From NCBI GenBank assembly GCA_044464765.1, contig JBIQKZ010000013.1, forward strand, positions 58,123 through 122,122: a stretch of 64,000 bases of DNA, in the 5' to 3' direction. Positions 59,788-64,000 of this stretch are shown in pieces (within the stretch, counting starts at the first letter, position 1; each line of letters begins with the position of its first letter). The notes under the pieces were generated by a model. That model searched no databases. It saw nothing but the letters and a program-made list of their open reading frames with translations, and was not told the origin of the DNA. The position numbers and the translations under genes are program-made. Source of the stretch: JBIQKZ01 sp044464765. GTDB lineage: Bacteria; Pseudomonadota; Gammaproteobacteria; Burkholderiales; Burkholderiaceae_B.

Positions 59788-59795
59788 GATGCCTA

Positions 59796-59972
59796 GGTCG
59801 GGTGCGCCTCTGGTGGAGGGGCTATATTTTCGGGCTTTGAGACCGAGCAAGCCGGAAGCGAAGGGAGCGCGCAGGCGCGGACGAGCGAGGCGATGCGGTG
59901 TTCGGGGCCGTAGGGCACCGAACCGGTTGAGGGCCCGAAAATATAGCCCCTCCACCAGAGGCGTACCCGACC
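59796..59972. repeat. 177-bp element with 40-bp terminal inverted repeats
   Basis: The left arm (59796-59835) starts GGTCGGGTGCGCCTCTGG and ends GGCTATATTTTCGGGC. The right arm (59933-59972) is its reverse complement at 39 of 40 positions. The 97-base centre is GC-rich and contains a smaller hairpin, TTCGG-GGCC against GGGC-CCGAA, near 59911-59932. No target-site duplication is visible and no gene fits. Size and symmetry suggest a MITE-like non-autonomous element or a large intergenic hairpin repeat. Frames read from it translate into low-similarity hypothetical peptides only. Confidence 0.75.
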
Positions 59973-60018
59973 GGGTTCAAGCCATATAACCTTATTACGG
60001 CACGATAATCTGCCCAAA

Positions 60019-60050
60019 GCGCAAAGACCGCCAAGACCGGCGGCTTGCGC
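60019..60050 (-). terminator. Hairpin downstream of gltA
   Basis: GCGCAA (60019-60024) pairs with TTGCGC (60045-60050) and CCGCC (60028-60032) with GGCGG (60039-60043), with a small internal loop. On the minus strand a short T-run (TTTGGG) follows. It is 10 bases past the gltA stop. Confidence 0.5.
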
Positions 60051-60059
60051 AGGCGGGCA

Positions 60060-61358
60060 TTAACGCTTGACGTCGCGCGGCTGGTGGCCGGTGTACAACT
60101 GACGCGGGCGCCCGATCTTGTAGTCGGGGTCGGACAGCATTTCGTCCCACTGGGCGATCCAGCCCACCGTGCGGGCTAGCGCGAAGATGGCGGTAAACAT
60201 CGATGTGGGAATGCCGATGGCGCGCTGCACAATACCAGAATAGAAGTCGACGTTCGGGTACAACTTGCGTTCAACGAAGTAAGGATCTTCCAGCGCAATA
60301 CGTTCGAGTTCCATGGCCAGCTTGAACAGCGGGTCGTTTTCCAGACCCAGGGCGGAAAGAACTTCCTTGCAGGTTTCCTGCATGAGCTTGGCGCGTGGAT
60401 CGTAGTTCTTGTAGACGCGGTGACCAAAGCCCATCAGGCGCACGCCCGAGTTCTTGTCCTTGACTTGTTCCATGAACTCGCCCACCTTTTCGACACCGCC
60501 GTTGGCTTGCAGGTGTTCCAGCATTTGCAGGCAGGCTTCGTTGGCGCCGCCATGGGCCGGGCCCCACAGGCAAGCGACGCCGGAGGCCACAGCGGCAAAT
60601 GGGTTGGTGCCCGACGAACCGCATAGGCGCACGGTGGAGGTGGAGGCGTTCTGCTCGTGGTCGGCATGCAGAATGAAAATGCGATCGAGTGCGCGCTCGA
60701 CAACGTCATTGACTTTGTAGTCTTCGCACGGCGTGGCGAACATCATGCGCAAGAAGTTGCCGGTGTACGACAAATCGTTCTGCGGGTAGATGTAGGGTTG
60801 GCCCAATGAGTATTTGTACGCCATGGCAACCAGCGTAGGCATTTTTGCGATCAGGCGATGTGCCGAGATTTCGCGATGGCGCGGATTGGTAATGTCGGTG
60901 GAATCGTGGTAGAACGCGGCCATAGCACCCACTAAACCGGTCAGAACCGCCATGGGGTGTGCATCGCGACGGAAGCCGCGCAGGAAAACGTGCATCTGCT
61001 CGCTGACCATGGTGTGGTAGGTGACGAGGGAGTCGAATTCCTTCTTTTGTTTTGCATCAGGCAATTCGCCATTCAAAATCAGGTAACTGACATCCATGAA
61101 ATCGCAATTCTGCGCCAGCTGGTCGATGGGATAGCCGCGATACAGAAGCTGGCCTTTGTCGCCATCGATGTAGGTAATGCTGGATTCGCATGACGCCGTG
61201 GCCAAAAAGCCTGGGTCGTATGTGAACATGCCGGTCTGGCCATACAGTTTGCGAATATCAATGACCTCGGGGCCAACCGTGCCTTGGTAGACGGGGAATT
61301 CGATCGACTCGCTATTGTCGGAGAACGACAAAGTAGCTTTTTTATCTGATAGTTGCAT
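60060..61358 (-). CDS. gltA: Citrate synthase (type II)
   Basis: This 432-residue hexameric-type citrate synthase has LHADHEQNASTSTVRL (catalytic His), GFGHRVYKNYDPRA (second His) and FYSGIVQRAIGIP with the catalytic Asp region. It condenses oxaloacetate and acetyl-CoA. It lies 18 bases after sdhE on the same strand and is the last gene of the sdh-gltA unit. Length is normal for the Gram-negative enzyme. Confidence 0.97.
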   Translation of the reverse strand: MQLSDKKATLSFSDNSESIEFPVYQGTVGPEVIDIRKLYGQTGMFTYDPGFLATASCESSITYIDGDKGQLLYRGYPIDQLAQNCDFMDVSYLILNGELPDAKQKKEFDSLVTYHTMVSEQMHVFLRGFRRDAHPMAVLTGLVGAMAAFYHDSTDITNPRHREISAHRLIAKMPTLVAMAYKYSLGQPYIYPQNDLSYTGNFLRMMFATPCEDYKVNDVVERALDRIFILHADHEQNASTSTVRLCGSSGTNPFAAVASGVACLWGPAHGGANEACLQMLEHLQANGGVEKVGEFMEQVKDKNSGVRLMGFGHRVYKNYDPRAKLMQETCKEVLSALGLENDPLFKLAMELERIALEDPYFVERKLYPNVDFYSGIVQRAIGIPTSMFTAIFALARTVGWIAQWDEMLSDPDYKIGRPRQLYTGHQPRDVKR

Positions 61359-61376
61359 CTGAAGATTCCTAAAATT

Positions 61377-61637
61377 TTACAGTGCCCGCATTTGCTGGAC
61401 CAGTCGGCGCAACTCGGGGGTGTCGTACGCCCCGGAAAGCTCGGCTTTTGCCAGCAAAACGTCAAGCAAATCGTTGTCGCCCATCTCGAAGAGCTGAGAC
61501 AGTGCGGCAACATCCGTGTCGGTCAGTTGTTCTTCGAACTGATCAAGAAACCGCGTAATGATCAAATCGTTTTCCAACAAACCCCGGCGAGCCCGCCATC
61601 GCAGGCGGGCTCGCTCAAGTTCAGACAATGTGCTCAT
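61377..61637 (-). CDS. sdhE: Succinate dehydrogenase flavinylation factor SdhE
   Basis: This 86-residue five-helix protein has the RGLLENDLIITRFL motif; the RGxxE element is needed to help insert covalent FAD into SdhA. MGDNDLLDVLLAK follows as in other SdhE/YgfY. The ATG at 61635-61637 is used; a TTG one codon earlier is the only longer start. It is placed between sdhB and gltA, as usual in betaproteobacteria. Confidence 0.95.
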   Translation of the reverse strand: MSTLSELERARLRWRARRGLLENDLIITRFLDQFEEQLTDTDVAALSQLFEMGDNDLLDVLLAKAELSGAYDTPELRRLVQQMRAL

Positions 61638-61648
61638 CAAGGTGCGCC

Positions 61649-62365
61649 TTAAAGGGTGCGGCGGACCAGCATTTCCTTGATCTTGCCAATGGCTGCCGAC
61701 GGGTTAAGCCCCTTGGGACAGACATCGGCGCAATTCATAATGGTATGGCAGCGGAACAACCGGTAAGGATCCTCGAGGTTGTCGAGACGCTCGGCGGTAG
61801 CCTCGTCACGCGTATCGACAATAAAGCGATAGGCTTGCAAGAGGCCCGCGGGGCCCACGAACTTATCGGGATTCCACCAGAATGACGGGCACGCCGTAGA
61901 ACAGCACGCGCACAAGATACATTCGTACAGGCCGTCCATTTCTTCACGCGCTTCGGGCGTTTGCAGTCGCTCTTTCTCGGGCGGCGGCTGATCGTTGATG
62001 AGAAAAGGCTTGATCGAATGATACTGATTGAAGAAGTGGGTCATGTCGACAATCAGGTCGCGCACGACAGGCAGCCCCGGCAACGGCCGCAATACGATGG
62101 GCTGCTTCAGTTCGCGCAGGTTCGTCGTGCAGGCCAACCCATTCTTGCCGTTGATGTTCATGGCATCGGAGCCGCACACGCCTTCACGGCAGGAACGGCG
62201 CAATGCAAGGCTGTCGTCCACATCGTTCTTGATGCGCACCAAGGCATCAAGCAGCATTTTGTCGGTGGGCTGCAGCTCGACCTCGAGCTTCTGCATATAA
62301 GGCCGCTCGTCCTTGTCCGGGTCGTAGCGGTAGATTTCAAACTTGACGATACGTTTTTCGCTCAT
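61649..62365 (-). CDS. sdhB: Succinate dehydrogenase iron-sulfur subunit
   Basis: This 238-residue protein has an N-terminal [2Fe-2S] ferredoxin domain (SCREGVCGSDAMNINGKNG) and a C-terminal domain with CILCACCSTACPSFW and CADVCPKGLNPS for the [4Fe-4S] and [3Fe-4S] clusters. It carries electrons from SdhA to ubiquinone. The ATG at 62363-62365 has AGGA six bases upstream, while the ATG two codons earlier sits right against it and is disfavoured. It starts 12 bases after the sdhA stop. Confidence 0.97.
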   Translation of the reverse strand: MSEKRIVKFEIYRYDPDKDERPYMQKLEVELQPTDKMLLDALVRIKNDVDDSLALRRSCREGVCGSDAMNINGKNGLACTTNLRELKQPIVLRPLPGLPVVRDLIVDMTHFFNQYHSIKPFLINDQPPPEKERLQTPEAREEMDGLYECILCACCSTACPSFWWNPDKFVGPAGLLQAYRFIVDTRDEATAERLDNLEDPYRLFRCHTIMNCADVCPKGLNPSAAIGKIKEMLVRRTL

Positions 62366-62377
62366 TTCCATTCCTGC

Positions 62378-64000
62378 TTAGAAGGTCCGCGGTTTTGGAG
62401 GGATGCTGTCTACAGTCAGCGGCTTCATTTGCACGGGCTTGTATTCCAGACGGCTGCCTTGCGAATACCACAAGGTGTGCCTCAACCAGTTGTCGTCGTC
62501 GCGATCAGGATGATCGTCGAGCGCATGCGCGCCTCGGCTTTCCAGGCGATTGGCGGCGGACTTGGTTGTGGCGCGAGCCACTTCGATCATATTGGTGAGT
62601 TCAAGGGCTTCGACACGCGCCGTATTGAATACCTTGGACTTGTCCTTGAAGTACAGGCGATCCATTTGCCCGCTGAGGTCCTCAATGGCCCCGACGCCTT
62701 TGTTCAGGAGGTCGAGCGTGCGGAATACGCCGCAGTGGAACTGCATGGCGTTACGGATGGCATTGCCGATGTCCTGGGTCTTTTCACCTGAGCTGCGGTT
62801 TTCCAGTGTATCGACACGATCCAGCGAGAAATCAATGCTGGATTGCGGGATGTCCTGGTGGGCATGCTGGCGCTCGGGGTGGGAGTTCACGATATGGTTG
62901 CCGGCCGCGCGACCGAACACGATGAGATCGAGCAAAGAGTTCGTGCCGAGGCGATTGGCGCCGTGAACCGACGTTGCCGCACACTCGCCAATGGCATACA
63001 AACCATTGATGATCCGTGTTTCGCCGCCTTCGGACGCAAGAACCTGGCCGTTGTAGTTGGTTGGTATGCCGCCCATCTGGTAGTGGATGGTGGGCACAAC
63101 CGGAATGGGTTCCTTGATGGGGTCCACATTGCCGAACTTGATGGCGATTTCCCGAATCGACGGCAAACGCTTGTTGATGACGTCGGCGCCCAGATGATCC
63201 AGTTTGAGCAGCACGTGGCCGCCGTCGGGGCCGCAACCGCGGCCTTCCTTGATTTCCTGATCCATGGAGCGGGACACAAAATCGCGGGGGGCCAAGTCTT
63301 TAAGAGTTGGCGCATAACGCTCCATAAAGCGTTCGCCATCCTTGTTCAGCAGGATGCCGCCTTCGCCGCGCACGCCTTCGGTAATCAGCACGCCCGCGCC
63401 GGCCACGCCGGTGGGGTGGAATTGCCAGAACTCCATATCCTGAAGCGGCAGGCCCGCACGCGCCGCCATGCCCAGGCCGTCGCCCGTATTGATAAACGCG
63501 TTGGTGGACGCGGCCCAGATGCGGCCTGCCCCACCCGTGGCCAAAACCGTGGTCTTGGCTTCAAGCACGTAGATCTCGCCGGTTTCCATTTCAAGGGCGG
63601 TCACACCCAATACATCGCCGGCTTCGTTGCGCAGCAGGTCAAGCGCCATCCATTCGACGAAGAACTGGGTGCGGGCCGCCACGTTGCGCTGATACAGCGT
63701 GTGCAGCATGGCATGCCCGGTACGATCGGCCACTGCACAGGCGCGTTGAACGGGCTTCTCGCCGAAGTTGGCCGTGTGGCCGCCAAACGGACGCTGATAA
63801 ATGGTGCCGTCTGCATTGCGGTCGAACGGCATGCCGAAGTGCTCGAGCTCGTAAACGGCATTGGGAGCTTCACGGCACATGAATTCGATGGCGTCCTGGT
63901 CGCCCAGCCAATCGGATCCCTTGACGGTATCGTACATGTGCCAGTACCAGTGATCTTCGCTCATGTTGCCCAGCGAGGCGCTGACCCCGCCCTGCGCCGC
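62378..64000 (-). CDS. sdhA: Succinate dehydrogenase flavoprotein subunit, N-terminus cut by the window
   Basis: The window holds 540 C-terminal residues; about 50 N-terminal residues lie to the right. The frame stays open to base 64000, where AAQGGVSASLGN precedes EDHWYWHMYDTVKGSDWLGDQ. The family motifs RGEGGILLNKDGERFMERYAP, QMGGIPTNYNGQVL and HGANRLGTNSLLDLIVFGRAAG are all present. It oxidises succinate to fumarate. The membrane subunits sdhC and sdhD would be expected to the right. Confidence 0.97.
   Translation of the reverse strand, partial: AAQGGVSASLGNMSEDHWYWHMYDTVKGSDWLGDQDAIEFMCREAPNAVYELEHFGMPFDRNADGTIYQRPFGGHTANFGEKPVQRACAVADRTGHAMLHTLYQRNVAARTQFFVEWMALDLLRNEAGDVLGVTALEMETGEIYVLEAKTTVLATGGAGRIWAASTNAFINTGDGLGMAARAGLPLQDMEFWQFHPTGVAGAGVLITEGVRGEGGILLNKDGERFMERYAPTLKDLAPRDFVSRSMDQEIKEGRGCGPDGGHVLLKLDHLGADVINKRLPSIREIAIKFGNVDPIKEPIPVVPTIHYQMGGIPTNYNGQVLASEGGETRIINGLYAIGECAATSVHGANRLGTNSLLDLIVFGRAAGNHIVNSHPERQHAHQDIPQSSIDFSLDRVDTLENRSSGEKTQDIGNAIRNAMQFHCGVFRTLDLLNKGVGAIEDLSGQMDRLYFKDKSKVFNTARVEALELTNMIEVARATTKSAANRLESRGAHALDDHPDRDDDNWLRHTLWYSQGSRLEYKPVQMKPLTVDSIPPKPRTF

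Noticed and set aside
59722..60034. Several overlapping 65-80-codon frames on both strands within the 177-bp inverted-repeat element
   Set aside because: Both arms are translated in mirrored form, so the peptides reflect the inverted repeat rather than a gene. No start region or family match.

Overview
The window is a stretch of chromosome, almost entirely core genes, from a Burkholderiales bacterium. It looks most like the Alcaligenaceae (the Bordetella / Achromobacter / Pusillimonas group). This is inferred from protein character and gene order: sdhAB-sdhE-gltA next to sucA-sucB-lpdA-zapE, rimP-nusA-infB-rbfA-truB-typA, scpB-rluB, class I phaC-phaB-phaR, and FolE2 as GTP cyclohydrolase. I see no phage, plasmid backbone, transposase gene, rRNA or CRISPR array.

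Layout. 1-4.5 kb: the 3' end of ETF-ubiquinone oxidoreductase, acs, a UMF1-type transporter and an NlpC/P60 lipoprotein. 4.7-9.5 kb: a DUF2325 gene behind Fur-like palindromes, then folE2 and xseB-ispA-dxs (isoprenoid precursors). 9.7-17.9 kb: a Rieske oxygenase, a mercaptopyruvate-type sulfurtransferase, a DMT permease, htpX, a dienelactone hydrolase, polA and a LOG-family gene. 18.0-24.2 kb: the only clearly accessory block, four oxidative or hydrolytic enzymes around an AraC regulator. 24.4-35.3 kb: translation and transcription genes (typA, truB, rbfA, infB, nusA, rimP, rluB, scpB) and an initiator tRNA. 36-41.3 kb: a FemAB-like acyltransferase, a BKACE-family enzyme and phaR/phaB/phaC. 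41.4-51.2 kb: pgeF, rluD, bamD, a DinG-like helicase, tex, trpS and zapE. 51.3-64 kb: a TCA block (lpdA, sucB, sucA, maeB, gltA, sdhE, sdhB and part of sdhA).

How the genes fit together. The right end encodes the TCA steps from 2-oxoglutarate to fumarate plus citrate synthase, with malic enzyme as the anaplerotic or cataplerotic exit. Acs supplies acetyl-CoA and the pha genes store it as polyhydroxybutyrate. The nusA-infB operon has an unusual leader: three tandem 13-14-nt repeats that run directly into an intrinsic terminator just upstream of rimP.

The most unusual non-coding structures are a 177-bp element with 40-bp terminal inverted repeats between maeB and gltA, a small dispersed palindromic repeat seen near 4.6 kb and 48.7 kb, the rimP leader, and a large hairpin between sucB and lpdA. 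I did not find a clear-cut new defence or secretion system. The best candidates for undescribed biology are the 18-24 kb oxidative cluster and these non-coding structures.
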